Source: Raphanus sativus
Lineage: Eukaryota; Streptophyta; Magnoliopsida; Brassicales; Brassicaceae
Direction of reading: 5' to 3'
Length of the DNA stretch: 64,000 nt
Assembly: GCF_000801105.2 (NCBI RefSeq)
Contig: NC_079515.1
Location: 12,400,001 to 12,464,000 of the forward strand
Shown here: positions 49,282 through 62,370 of the stretch, piece by piece
How positions within the stretch are numbered: the stretch's first letter is position 1
Layout of the letters: each line of letters starts with the position of its first letter
Made by a program: the position numbers and the translations under genes
Notes under the pieces: model-generated
What the model saw: only the letters and a program-made list of their open reading frames with translations
Database searches by the model: none
What the model was told of the DNA's origin: nothing

Positions 49282-50050
49282 CTAAATGTCTAATGGTGAC
49301 AGAGCTAGATTCAACATATTCAGCATAGAGACTGAAAAACAAGCCATTGCTATATTTGAAAAAAAGAGGGGCAAGGGAGATGATCTGAACGACAAAGACT
49401 CTCTAGACATTCGTGTCTTTACCTTTCTTTGCGTAGCCACGTCAGTTTCAGTCAACCAAAGAACTGACTTTTCTGGTTTCATCAGAATACAAGCTACTTA
49501 TGTACGTATCACCTACTGCTTTGAAATGCAGCTTGTACTCAAGCATGAAAATAAGTGAAACGCGGCCACATGGACCAACCAAACCCTCATGTACTTTGAT
49601 GGTCATTGTGCTGTGAGCGCCAGAGTTTCCATGTTGAATATGTCCAATCGATAGTGAAAAGCAATTTGACTTGGTCGGGACGCAGTCCCTGTTTTCCAGC
49701 ATGCCAAAGCAGAACAAAAATTCTTCATTCTTGTTTTAAAGACTTTATAATCCACGGATATTTGTTACAACAGATTTGTAGTTAACCAGAAGCTGTATGG
49801 GCTTCGTTCAAGTCATTTTACATGTGTCCTATGAAGCATGTTCAGAATTCATTTCCACACATAGTGGACACGCAAAACCAATAAACATCCGCAAGAAATT
49901 AAGGCTGTTTGCAATTCTTTTAGAAACCAAAGAATTCTTAAGAAATGTAGTCAACACCCCCAAGTACTCTCATAGGAAATTCCCACCTCGGTAGCTGAAA
50001 CAAGAACAACTCGTGCTAGCTGCTGCATTCTTAGTATTCCTGGCTAACCA
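49282..50050 (-). other. Unrecognised gene-like segment, probably decayed
   Basis: Minus-strand frames of 89 aa (49448-49717, with KVHEGLVGPCGRVSLIFMLE) and 66 aa (49282-49482), and a plus-strand frame of 90 aa, overlap in sequence that is richer in G/C than its surroundings. 49800-50050 also looks gene-derived on the minus strand (DWLARNTKNAAASTSCSCFS). I cannot place any of it in a family, and the frames are interrupted, so a pseudogene or a 3' gene end is possible. Confidence 0.3.
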
Positions 50051-50691
50051 GTCTTGAATCATCCCGAAAACACAATATAAACAGACCATGGTGTATCAAC
50101 CAGTGCCCTTGTGTTGCATCTGGATGTGTCTTAACTCTCTGTGCACCATTAAAAGCTCAACATTTTTTGGACTATGAAAATTTACTTTTTTTAGATAAAT
50201 ATGTATTACTATAGGGAAAATGAAATGGAGTTTTGAAACTGCTATAAATATGGGTCTAAGAATTTGTAAAATTATACATTTACACAATAATAAAAAATTT
50301 TCAACGATTATTTGCCTCAATTCGTTTTGCTCTTTTGCTTTCTTCTAACTTAATTCGCATTTGTTCATAACACTTTGTAACCATGGAAAATCTAACCAGA
50401 CTGTCTAAAGACCAGACTGTCTAAATTGGGGAATGGCAGATTGTAACCAGCGAAACCAATTCTGCCACATTCAAGCCGTCTTCAATAGTTTATTTTTCCA
50501 AAAATGCCAATCATAAAGAATGATAGTTCAGAGAGATGAAGAAATTTGCAGGTTTATCTGTCCGGCACAACCTTATACTCAGTTCTGATTGGCTTTGGAA
50601 ATTTGATCAGCTTCCATTGTAGCATTACTTGAGTTAGAGCAGATTTATTACTTCCATACTGAACTTTACCCACAACAATACTTAAGTTAGT

Positions 50692-52400
50692 TCATTCTCT
50701 TATTTCATATTTTGGGTGGCTACTTCAACAATACTTGGGATGAGCATAGTGGAGATCATATAATAAATTTTAGAAGAAAAATAAAAAAAAATCATGTGAA
50801 CTGTGGATAAATTTCTGTTATATATAAAGTAGAATTTTTATTCGTTAGGTTTATACCTCATCAATAGGTTTTCTATAGTTTGACATTTAAAAAAATGATA
50901 AATCACCAATAGTATGTTCTTATTATTTTAGGCTAAATCTGATAAATCTATTATTTCCAATTAGTATTTCATAATCAATTCAACAAAAAAGTTGACATTA
51001 GTTTTTGTCAAAATTGATAATGTAGTAAAAATATATAATATAATGTAAAATCAACATAATTTTTTTAAAAATAAGTTATATTAAAAATTATAATTTCATT
51101 AAAGATTTTTGTAAGAAAAAGATAATTTTGCATTTTCGAAACACAGACTAAAATCTAATTTAGTTTTATAACTTTATCTGACATACCAATAAAATCAGTT
51201 ATATTTGGACTTACGAATTATTTTATCTAAAATGTTATATATGCTTTACAAAATTAAAAATAAATAAAACAACTACCATCGATCATGGAATATGTCACTC
51301 GATATATTTTTCATTTAACAAGAGATTCTGACCTTTTGTTATTGAAATTTATGCAAAGAATACTTTGAATGTTTGGCAAGTTCATACGAAACCATAACTT
51401 AATAAAATAATCACATATGGATAGTGTAGTGGTAGACATCTTGAATCAAATAAACCAAAACAATATTTTGTTAGATGTTTTATTCAGGTTCAAATTTTCA
51501 AATAAACTCAATTTTAGAAAACATAATTGCCTTTTGACTTTAAAAAAAAAGGAATCTTCGTATGTTTGTATATTATACCAGCAGTCAATATTAAAGTGCT
51601 ACAATATTATATTTGTTTTTCTGAGAACTGTAAGCCTAAATGGGTGACAGGTTCATGTCATTCTTTTTTTTGTCGACTAGGTTCATGTCATACAATTTGG
51701 TCAAACACTCATTCTCTTATTTTATATTTTTGGCAGCCACTTCAACAACACTTGGATGAACAGAAGTAAAAATTATGATCAAATAATAAATTTAAAAACA
51801 CAAACAAAAAATCGCGTTAATTTCAGATAAATTTCTAGTATATATAACATATACGTTTTCTCTTGTTAGGTTCTCTACAGATTTTACACTTCATTATAGT
51901 TTTTTTTAAAAAAATTAATAAATTATCCCAAAATGTTCATCTCCTTATTATTTTAGGCCAAATTTATTAAAAATATTAGCCATTCATTTTTAATTAGTAT
52001 TTTATTTTCAAGCCAACCAAACCTTCTATATAACATGTGATAACTTAGTTAAAATACATATAATGTAAAATAATTAATTTTAAAATAAATAGTTTATATT
52101 AAAAATAATTTTCACTAAACTATTTTTGTAAAGATGAAATAGATTTTCATTTCAAATGAAGATAAAAATTAACTTTATCTGACATTTCAATAAAATAATT
52201 TATATATGACTTATGAATTATTTATATGATTTAAAAATAAATAAATAAAAATTACCATTAATCAAGGGACATGTCACATGATATATTTTTCATTTAATAG
52301 GAAATTCTGACTTTTGTAATTAAAATTTATGCAAAGAACACTTTGAGTTTGAGTGTTTGACAAGTTTATATGAGATTAGAACTAAAAAATAATACAAAAT
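50692..52400. repeat. Diverged direct duplication (two copies of about 700 bp)
   Basis: 50692-51420 and 51709-52400 align collinearly: CATTCTCTTATTTCATATTTT against CATTCTCTTATTTTATATTT (first 20 bases compared). The alignment continues through CTTATTATTTTAGGC, AGTATTT and the TTTATGCAAAGAA-ACTTTGA landmarks near 51345 and 52330. The spacer 51421-51708 contains a short GGTTCATGTCAT direct repeat. Copies differ by many substitutions and small gaps, so the duplication is old. No coding capacity was seen. Confidence 0.75.
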
Positions 52401-53870
52401 AGAAAACCAAAAAAATCGTGTTAATCATATTAAAATTTCAATTATTATCACATCTATTTTATTAAAGTAGAAGTACAAATGTAAATTCATCCTTAAAACT
52501 ACCATTTATTTATAAATTAGTACCATTGAAGTAATTAATAACCTAATTTTAGGTATCTGTATCTTTTACAAATTTAATAAAACATTTCCTTAAACGAATA
52601 AACAAAAAATTCATAATAAATTTTAAAATTAATTAATGCACCACAATTAAAAATACATTATACTTAGGATCTTCTAAATATGCTAACTGTAAGTCTCAAA
52701 TTATTAAAATATTTTATGTAATAAATTTTAGCAAATGGAACAATAATAATATATATTAACTTCTTTATTTATGATTATTAAGGAATAGAGATTATATACT
52801 ATTAAATCATAAATAATAATTTATGATTGGTAAAGAACATTTTTAAAAAAAATTATGACGTTTACAATTTACTTTTTGTCTAAGTTTACATTATATTTTA
52901 ACAAAATAATTATAAAACAAAGAAAGTCTTTATATAACGGATTAATACCAAATATAATTGTAAATATATTTTTAGATTTATATTGAAAATTAATTTTCTT
53001 ATTGATACAAATGATTAATATATCTAATGTTGGAACTGTTTTTTTTTTTGATTAATGGCTATGGCCAATATTCTAGTGGCTTTTTCGGGTAATTTGATTG
53101 TCGGAATGACTGGATCATAGAATCTATGAATTTTTTGTTATGAACACTACAATATAGTGTAATCATATGTTAAAACGAAGTTCTTTTGAATGAGAAATGA
53201 AAGTTTTATATAGAATTATTGTAAAATGTTTCTTGTGTATAAAATAGAGAAAATAAAGTAAAATTTTAAACTTTTTTATATTGGAAACCAAAGATATTTG
53301 GATCAAACCTAAATTTGAGGTTTTAAAATTTAGCAAATAGGTCAAGAAATTAATAAAGAGTTAGCCTTGTTAGTCTAGTTTTCTTTCTTAATTTATTTGT
53401 CCTTATTTCAAAATTTTATGGTTAATAAAGTTGGAATAAAATGAAGAAAAAATATCCTTGCTGATTAAATTGGTCAAAGTGAACTAGTGGACGTATAATG
53501 CAAAATTTGTTCTGATGTTGTGAGCTACTGCTAATTGCACATCAATGTAATTATGATGAGAATAATTCTCAATCTCCATCTTTATTGCCTACGTTGATAA
53601 TGACGTTACGACTGGAGCTAAAAAAAAGCCATGTTCTTTTCATTCTATAGACAGACATCTAATAAAAACAAGAAAAAATCTCATATTTATTTTTTTGGTG
53701 TCTAAAAGTATAGCATAAGTATAGTTCATAGTGTAAGAATTTGATTGTCATGATTAAGAAATTTTATGCTTGGCCAAGCTTTACAACAGAATGGAAGAAG
53801 ATTGAGACTTCGCAGATATGCTTTCCGAACTTCAAAATTTCTTATATTCCATGAGCGCATAATCGAATTT
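52401..53870. other. AT-rich intergenic DNA
   Basis: No gene or defined repeat. The longest frames, around 60 aa, are chance. Confidence 0.5.
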
Positions 53871-53879
53871 CTGACTTTC

Positions 53880-54442
53880 TAATTAGAACGGCTAGATCTT
53901 TCCATAGAGAATTTTATTTTCCATAGAGAATTTTTAAATTTCTAGTTAGAACCTCTAAAATTCAAAAGGTAGTTCCAGTTAGTCTTTGTTGTTGCGGAAA
54001 TGTAAAAATTTATTTTAAGAAAAAACTATATAAATAGAAAAATAAAAAACTACTCTGTTAAATTCAATATTGAAATATAGAAATACTAAAATATATATTA
54101 CTTTTAATTTATTTTATAAAACTTAAAAAAATAATTTCTATAATTTGTTAAAAACTTTAATAGTATAATTTTTTAAATATAGTTTTATATTTATTATATA
54201 AATATGATTTTAATATTTTATAATTATAATTATGTAAAATGTAAATTTTTCAATTTTTGTTATTTAATCATTGCTGCATTTGGTCGTTAACAAGTTATAA
54301 CTATCCCGCAAACACACTAATTTCTAACCGATGTACTAGTCGTATAAATATCTTAATAACGCTTAAAATAGCAATCATCTGCATCTACAAACGTCCGCAA
54401 CCGCATCGAAACCACTGTGATTACATATCAGTCAGACCCTAA
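53880..54442. mobile_element. Diverged second copy of the CCGCAACCGC-rich MITE
   Basis: The right end, CGAAACCACTGTGATTACAT then CAGTCAGACCCTAAAG, and the interior TCCCGCAAACACACTAATTT and ACCGATGTACTAGT follow the same order as 22240-22410. The left portion (GTTCCAGTTAGTCTTTG) matches the left portion of that copy near 21950. The left terminus is not recognisable. Confidence 0.5.
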
Positions 54443-54444
54443 AG

Positions 54445-55662
54445 AAAGAGATCTTCACCTCGACTTGTGCTCGAGTCTAGTTGTTTTCCAACTACAGTAT
54501 TATGTTATTTTTTTAATTCATATTATTTGTAATTTTGGTTTGCATATCAATTTTGTTCATCTTTTAAATTCCTTGCCTACATCTAACTCTGAAATAATCT
54601 TCAGTTTTTATATAAATTATCTCTTGCATATCTCAAATTTTTTTGAATTAATCAAATTTTGCATAACAATGATTAATAATTTCTTTTAGATCCAATTTTT
54701 GTTCACTAGGAAAAATAATTAAAACAAACCATGTATCTATATCTCGTCATATATAATCAAAATATCTATATTATTAAAATAGAAATCATAATTTTGTATG
54801 TGTGATTTTTTATTTTGGACTATTTCTTAGGAAGATTTAATTTTTTTAATCATTTTTCCTAATATTATCAGCTTAAAAATTCTACGATAACTTATAAAAA
54901 TATTTGAAATTTTTCTAAAGCCTATTCCGAAAAATATATATCTATTAAAATAAAAGTGATGAATTACCCTTCTTTAAAAATGTATTATATATATATATAT
55001 ATATTTATTTATTTATTTACCTAATAATATGTTATATAATATATTTTATGATTGGTTTAATATTCAACTATAATATGAGAAATTAACAAATTAAAAACAA
55101 ATAAAAATCATCAAATTATCACGAGGTATATATAACAAATTGAACAAATATCCATACAGTTATGCAATCATCACATTAATGTTGTTGAATTTTTTTTATA
55201 TTTATTTTATTAAAATAAACATTAGTGCATATTGAAAATGGATGCACAGATTAAATTCTAGGATATTTTTAATATATTTGTTATGTTGGACCGTGCATTT
55301 CTTATCGTCCAAGTATCCTATGGTAGTATATCACATCGATTGTACGCACACATAGTAATAACTATATATGACACTAGTATTAAAAAAAATAGAGTATTCA
55401 ATGATAAAAGTTTATTACATATGTTCAAATCCCACATGTTGACGAGTCAACAGTCGTGGGGATCACTCGTAAGCATCTGCGTGACAAAAGTTTGTTTTGT
55501 TGGACATGTTGATTTATTTTTGATATTGCACAAAGAAAAAGTATTTATTTTTGATAAAATAATTCGATTAGTGACCCAAACAAAAAAAAATGATTAAAGT
55601 AAACTGGCGATGGTTTTGTAAAATGAAGAAGAAATAAGGGAAGCTCCACCAAAGCTTCGTCA
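54445..55662. other. Upstream region of the ABCA gene
   Basis: Strongly A/T-rich with a short (TA)n near 54985-55002. A 104-aa frame at 55283-55597 has no recognisable domain. No clear TATA box could be chosen among the many A/T-rich stretches. Confidence 0.4.
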
Positions 55663-58600
55663 ATGGCGGATTCTGATCCAGCCAGCTTCTTGACGCAGGC
55701 CAATGCCATACTTATAAAAAACTTAACCTATCAGGTTCGGCGTTCTCGTTTACCCTAGTATCCATAATAAACATACATATACATGCACACATGGGTTTAT
55801 TGTTTTCTTTTGCAGAAACGGAACATATGGAGCAACGTTCGGCTCATCATGATCCCTTTCTATCTCTGCTTAGTTTTAGTTGGTATTCAAGCTCTGTTTG
55901 ATTCACAAGTCAGCAACTCACTCGATAATCAATGTGGTTGTAAATGCATTCACAAGACCGGAGACGAAACATGCCAAACTGTCTGTGGTGTAGAATATTC
56001 TACTCGTGATCAAGCAGTCTTTTGTGCCATCCCAAATCCACAACCATGGCCTCCTTTGATTCTTATTCCGCTTTCTCGGAATCGTGTTGTTGACTCCAAT
56101 CTCACTAATGCCTCGTGCAAGCAAAGAAACAATTGCCCTGTAACCATTCTTTTCACTGGCAATAATCAATCTCTTGGCGCAAGTACATATATGCTTCTTC
56201 TTTTTTCTCTTGGTGTTCTATCAACCATATTCTCCATTATATTGTTTTTGATAAAACTCATATAATGTTTCATGTTTTCTCCAGCTTTGTCTAGAAATCT
56301 TCTCAGGAGGTCTTTTCCATTTAACGACTCTGACCTCTTGTTTAGTTTAGCGGATAACGTGTTGGTAAGTTCTCTATGATCTGTATTTGATATTCATTTA
56401 TTGTGAGAATATATCTCCGTCTTTGTTTTCTTTTTTTTTTTTTTTACTCTGAGCTGGTGTTATCAGGCTACAACATATAAAGGAAGTCCCACCAATTATC
56501 TAGATTCAGGAATTGTCTCAGATCGTTTCATATACAACATCCAATCTCGGTGCACTCCAAACTCCAAAATCTCATTCTCATTAGGACAATCACCTCTCAA
56601 TTTTACCAAAGGTTATATATATATATATATATATATATACAATTTCCATGGAAAAATCATATCTGATCACATTTCCCTTGTATGCACATATTTCAAGCTA
56701 ATCATCTGAGAAGTAAGTTTTTGTTTGTGTAAACCAGAGATGAGATGCGTTCAAGGGCTGAACCTTTGGTTAAATAGCTCCAAAGAGGTTAATGATAATA
56801 TTTTCAAAGGTTATCAGAAAGGAAATTCTGAAGGGATGATAAAAGAGATTGTTGCAGGTTTTTATACTTATATTTCTCATGTATCTGTAATGATTTGATT
56901 ATTATGCACATGAGATTTTCTGACTGTTTATTTTATGCTTTGGTTGCCTTAGCATATGATCTCTTGGACACAAATAGGACTAACTTCAATGTGAATATTT
57001 GGTATAACGCAACGTACTTGGATGATTCAGAAAATACACCTCCAAAGTTGCTCCGAGTTCCCCGCTTAGTTACTTTGGTAAGAAACTAAGTGATACATTC
57101 AACAATATCCTTGTGTTCACCAGTACTTTCTTGATATACAGATTCTAAGACTCTACAAATCTGCAGGTGTCAAATGCTTATCTTCAGTATTTGAAAAGCC
57201 CAAGGACAAGGATGTTGCTTGAGTTTGTCAAAGAAATGCCTAAACCAGAAACTAAACTTCGTTTAGACATTGCTTCTCTGATTGGTGCAGTTTTCTTCAC
57301 ATGGGTTATTCTTCTTCTGTTCCCTGTAAGCTCATTTCAAGTGGACTGCTTACAACACTCTTTGGAATAATTTGCCAATTTTCTTTCTCAAAATAAGGTT
57401 TAAGACATGTGGTTCCTAACGACAAGAATTTAATATGCAGGTGATCTTGACCTCACTGGTATATGAGAAGCAGCAGCGGCTAAGAATTATAATGAAAATG
57501 CACGGTCTAGGAGATGGTCCATATTGGATGATTACCTACGCCTATTTTCTCGCCATATCCACGTTATACGTTATATGCCTGATGATATTTGGGTCAGCAA
57601 TAGGTACTAATCCTTATCCACTATAGAACAAGTTATATCTTCTATGGAATTATTATTATAGCAGCACTAGTTTACTTGCAGGGCTGAACTTCTTTCGGCT
57701 AAATGACTACAGCATCCATTTTGTTTTCTATTTTCTCTACATAAATCTTCAAATCTCTCTTGCCTTTCTAGCTTCCTCAGCATTTTCAAACGTTGAGACG
57801 GCATCAGGTACTAGGGTCACACTTACTGTAGAAACCTGCTCATGAACATGTTGGTGCTAAAAAGAAACACTTTCTGTTGTAGTTTCTGCATACATATACG
57901 TGTTTGGATCTGGCCTATTGGGCTGGTTTCTCTTCCAGTTTCTTGTTGAAGAGTTATCGTTTCCCAGTAAGTTATCAAGATCATTTGTTTTCTCTTCCGG
58001 TTTCACTTGTTTCTGTGTTTGTTCTTAGTATTAACCACAATATTAATATAATCTTTTTTTTTCTAGGACGCTGGATTTTTGTCATGGAGCTGTATCCTGG
58101 CTTCTCTTTATTCCGCGGGTTGTATGAGTTCTCTCAGTATGCTTTTAAGGGGAACTTGACTGGGAGGCGTGGAATGAAGTGGAAAGATATCACTGATAGT
58201 TCAATGGATAAAGTTTTCTACATCATTATAGTTGAATGGTTTTTCTCACTCATTGCAGCATACTACATCGATAAGATGTCTTCATCAGGAAAAGACCTTT
58301 TGTTCTTCTTGAAAAACCCTTTCAATAAATCTCTTTCTCCACGAAGGCCTAGCTTGCAAAGGCAGGTCTCTGCAGTGTCTGTAGAAATGCAGAAACTAGA
58401 TGTCGCTCAGGAGGTATGTTTGCAGAATAAGTCATAACACACTCAATGTTCCTTTTGTTCTCTCTCATTAAAACTTTATTCCAATCAGAGTGAAAAAGTC
58501 CAGAAACTGATGCGTGAGCAGAGCACAAGCCATGCGATTGTATGCAACACAATGAAGAAGGTGTATCCAGGTAGGGATGGAAACCCGCCAAAAATGGCTG

Positions 58601-59843
58601 TTCAAGGGTTATCTCTGGCTGTTCCTTCGGGAGAGTGCTTCGGTATGTTGGGGCCCAATGGTGCCGGAAAGACCTCATTCATAAATATGGTCGGTACCCA
58701 AATGGACAGAAAATATTTTGAGGTTGGCGTCTGACTTGAATAATAGAGTTTAGTATTGTACTTTTTTGTCCAGATGACTGGTCTTGTGAAACCAACATCA
58801 GGCTCAGCGTTTGTTCAAGGTCTGGACATATGCACGGATATGGACAGAGTATACACAAGAATGGGTGTATGTCCACAACACGAGTAATTATATTACTAGT
58901 GACATTCTTAAAAAAAAATTATGTTAACTATAGAGAAAGATCATATTGTTGTTATAACATTGCTTTATTGTCTGTTGTAAACCAGCTTACTCTGGGAAAC
59001 ACTGTCAGGAAGGGAGCATCTGCGCTTCTATGGGAGACTTAAGAATCTCAAAGATTCTGATCTTGACCAAGTATGTTAACAATCAGTATATGTCCAAAAG
59101 TATCAAAGCGTTAATGATTGATCACCCATATTAGGCTGTAGAAGAATCTCTTAAGAGTGTAAACCTATTGCACGGAGGAGTTGCTGACAAAGCCGCTGGA
59201 AAATACAGCGGAGGAATGAAAAGACGGCTAAGTGTAGCCATTTCACTTATAGGGAGTCCTAAGGTATGCACTTGGTTTGCTGAGTTTACAAGCTGTAATT
59301 ATTCATATTAATTTTTATCTGGTTGTTATTTATTTTTTTGCTTAAAAGGTGGTCTATATGGATGAGCCGAGCACAGGACTTGATCCTGCTTCAAGAATGA
59401 ACCTATGGACAGTCATCAAACGCGCAAAAGCAAACACTGCGATAATCCTCACGACCCATTCTATGGAAGAGGCAGAGTTTCTCTGTGACCGTTTGGGAAT
59501 ATTTGTAGATGGAAGGTTACAATGCATAGGAAACCCAAAAGAGCTAAGGGGAAGGTATGGTGGATCTTATGTGTTAACTATGACGACAGCATCAGAACAT
59601 GAGAAAGATGTGGAGGTTTTGGTTCAAGATATTTCTCCAAACGCCAAGAAGATATATAACATTGCTGGGACACAGAAATTTGAGATCCCAAAAGAAGAAG
59701 TTCGGATCACAGAAGTGTTTCAGGCGGTGGAGAAGGCCAAGAGCAGTTTCAAGGTGTTTGCTTGGGGACTTGCGGACACAACTCTTGAAGATGTCTTCAT
59801 TAAAGTTGCTAGAAGTGGTCAGGCCTTTAATGTCTTCTCTTGA
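55663..59843 (+). CDS. Half-size ABCA (ATH-type) ABC transporter, 16 exons, one-base frameshift
   Basis: Exons: 55663-55734, 55816-56182, 56285-56364, 56467-56611, 56738-56857, 56953-57077, 57167-57325, 57441-57603, 57682-57807, 57883-57967, 58067-58413, 58489-58689, 58774-58883, 58986-59070, 59135-59263, 59349-59843. All are GT-AG. The length is 2809 nt, one more than a multiple of three; without one T the product has 935 aa, usual for plant half-size ABCA. Domain order is a membrane helix ([18 protein letters not shown]), a Cys-rich lumenal region (CGCKCIH, CQTVCG), several C-terminal helices, then the nucleotide-binding domain. This domain has Walker [10 protein letters not shown], signature [10 protein letters not shown], Walker [14 protein letters not shown] and the switch TTH. 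These proteins move lipids across membranes. The extra T lies in the TTTT at 57960-57963 before the exon 10 donor; no alternative splice site repairs it. It is either a sequencing error or a recent null allele. Confidence 0.9.
56615..56640. repeat. (TA)n microsatellite in ABCA intron 4
   Basis: About 13 TA units immediately after the exon 4 donor. It does not touch either splice site but leaves little else in the 5' part of the intron. Confidence 0.9.
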
Positions 59844-60002
59844 AATATTCCTAACATTATCGTTATTCTCTGTTCAATACTTAAACGTAAATAATTGTTC
59901 TCCTCTGCTAAATTGAATCACTACAAGCCTTCTTATATTCCATTTAAATAGGTTTATAGTAAAATAATTATAAGACATGATACTCCTTATTTTATTCTTA
60001 AA

Positions 60003-60040
60003 CTAGATATGGATCCGTGCGTTGCACGGATTTTGACTAA
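60003..60040 (-). mobile_element. Helitron 3' terminus
   Basis: On the minus strand, hairpin ATCCGTGCAACGCACGGAT (60031-60013) is followed by a spacer and CTAG (60006-60003), with host A at 60002. The element must extend to higher coordinates; I could not pick its 5' end in the A/T-rich sequence that follows. It starts 160 bp after the ABCA stop codon. Confidence 0.75.
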
Positions 60041-62361
60041 TATTTTAATTTCATTGTATGATTTTTTATATACTGTGTAAAAATTATTCAAGGTATAAAA
60101 ATTATTTTTCTCATATACATTTTGGTTAGTACTCCTATTTTAATAATCATGGCGCATAAGTGAAGTCAGCTATTAACAACTTTATACATAAGGTTAGAGA
60201 AAAGAGATATTCCCGAAAATTCAAATCGAACTCAACGTAAAGAAATACGAAATAAAGCAAAATACAAAGAATTTAAAAATTGAATCAAGCCAATTGAATT
60301 GATGAAAACGTCATACACTTTCTTAAGCTCTTAATTTAATGCATGTTTGTATTAGTTTTCTATGTTATTCTTCTTGTTTAAACATATTACAAAGCTTCCA
60401 TGACAATTTATTAATGTTTTGTGCTGTCATCGTAGGATCTTGATTTTTTTTTTTGCATTCGTTATAATTTATATATTTTGGTTTGTATGGTTTATTCATC
60501 TTTAAAATATCTCTAGTTCTCAGCTCTATATATTTTTCTATATTTTCTCATAAAATAAATTCTGTTATAAATGTTAATCTTTCCATTGTATGATTCTGCT
60601 ATAGATTTTCTATATTTGAAGGAAAAATGTTATGGAATGATATTTTCATCTTTTTATTTATAAACAAAAATACCATATCTCTATATTTTCTTCTAAAAAT
60701 AAAAGAACTCTATTGTATAATCATACATTCAAGCAAATCTATCTCTATAATATAATTTCTCTATTTTAGAAGAGAATATAGTATGAATGTATAGGTGAAT
60801 TGGAAATAATCTTTGATGTTTTATCAATAGATTACATTATGGATTAACATTTTTATTATACAATTAGAGGTAATGAAACTATTAATACTTTATGCAGTTT
60901 GATACTGCTTTGATTCTTGTGATATGTATATGCCAAAGACCATTTGTGTGAATAACTAATTATGAAAATAATATGTAGTACATGTTGTAATAGACATGAA
61001 GAAGATACAATCATTAAGAAGTTTTAGTAATTTCATTTCAAATATGTGATATTAAATATATTTCGTTGTCTCGTTTAAAAAATAATCATTCAGTTTTTCT
61101 CATTTTGGATATGTAGTTATAGTAACAAAAAAATGTAGAAAATAAATATGCATATAACACTAAATTATAATTTACTGTATAGAGCAAATTAATTACATAA
61201 TAATACATATATAATATTTTTAATAAAGAAAACAAAACTAAATATTTTTTTGTAACTATTAGTTTTTAATTTATTGATCAATATATATCGATAATATAAA
61301 GAAAAATCTCTTTTTGTTAATGCTGATTAATTTTGTTAATATAAATTATAAGAAACATTACATAGACGTATCTACATTTAACAACTCTACATGTTTTATG
61401 AGGATCTGCGTCTGACTACATTATCATGAGCTGTTTTATAAAATCCAAATGCTGAACATATCTTATAATTATAAACCTTTTGCCTATAAACTAATAATTC
61501 ACTTTCTCTGAAACTCGAAACCTAGACCACATAGTGTAAAAACATTAATCCTTAATCAAACATGAATTACTAGGACTTCCGTCCAAAATTAACTAATTAT
61601 AGGAAAATAATAAGATTATTTTTACAACTCTCTTTTGCTTAGAAATAAGGAAAAATACTTAGATTTATTATAAAATAATCAGTTGTATTTTCAGGTTTTT
61701 ATAATCTGTTTTAAAAAAATAAAATACTATTTTCTTTCATAATTCTTTTTTGTCCTGATTTAAAAAAAAAGGAAAATTAGAATTCCTTTAAAAGGAAAAT
61801 TATACTCATACAGCTTATACCATTTTATTTGTTTATTATTTAAAAAATAGAGAAAATTACTATTAAATAATTATTAGTATAAAATTCTTTTTCGTTTACA
61901 ATATTTTGTTTAAAACTTAAAAAATGAAAAATACTATTAAATAACTATTATCATTCTATTTTTTTCATGGTTTAATATAATGCTAAACATATCCTATAAA
62001 CCTTTTCGCCAATAAACTAATAATTTGGACATAAAACAGGAAAATAGCATTAAATAATTGTTTGTATGAACTTATTTTTTGTTTACAATATTTTGTTTAA
62101 AACTTAAAAAGGACAAATACTATTAATTAACTTATATAAAAATTATTACTTAACACATGTCATAATTTTAAATCTACAATTGCCATGTGTCGAGATCATG
62201 TTAATTAATAACTTTGAAGAACCAAACTTTATATAATAAGATATATTCCTTTTTAATGAAATGTAAAATTAATTCAAATCAAAAATATTTTTACAATAGG
62301 CCCTCATGTTTTGAAATCTATCAACAAAGTGAAATGTTTAAATCTAATTATAAGCTTGAAG
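60041..62361. other. AT-rich DNA, probably Helitron interior and intergenic
   Basis: No gene recognised. Segments near 61610-61960 and 61960-62130 share wording (AACTTAAAAA, ACTATTAAATAA, TACAATATTTTGTTTAAAAC), suggesting an old local duplication. Confidence 0.45.
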
Positions 62362-62370
62362 AGAGACTAC

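Noticed and set aside
55283..55597. 104-aa ORF upstream of ABCA
   Set aside because: No domain, A/T-rich codons and no supporting context; it lies in the likely promoter.
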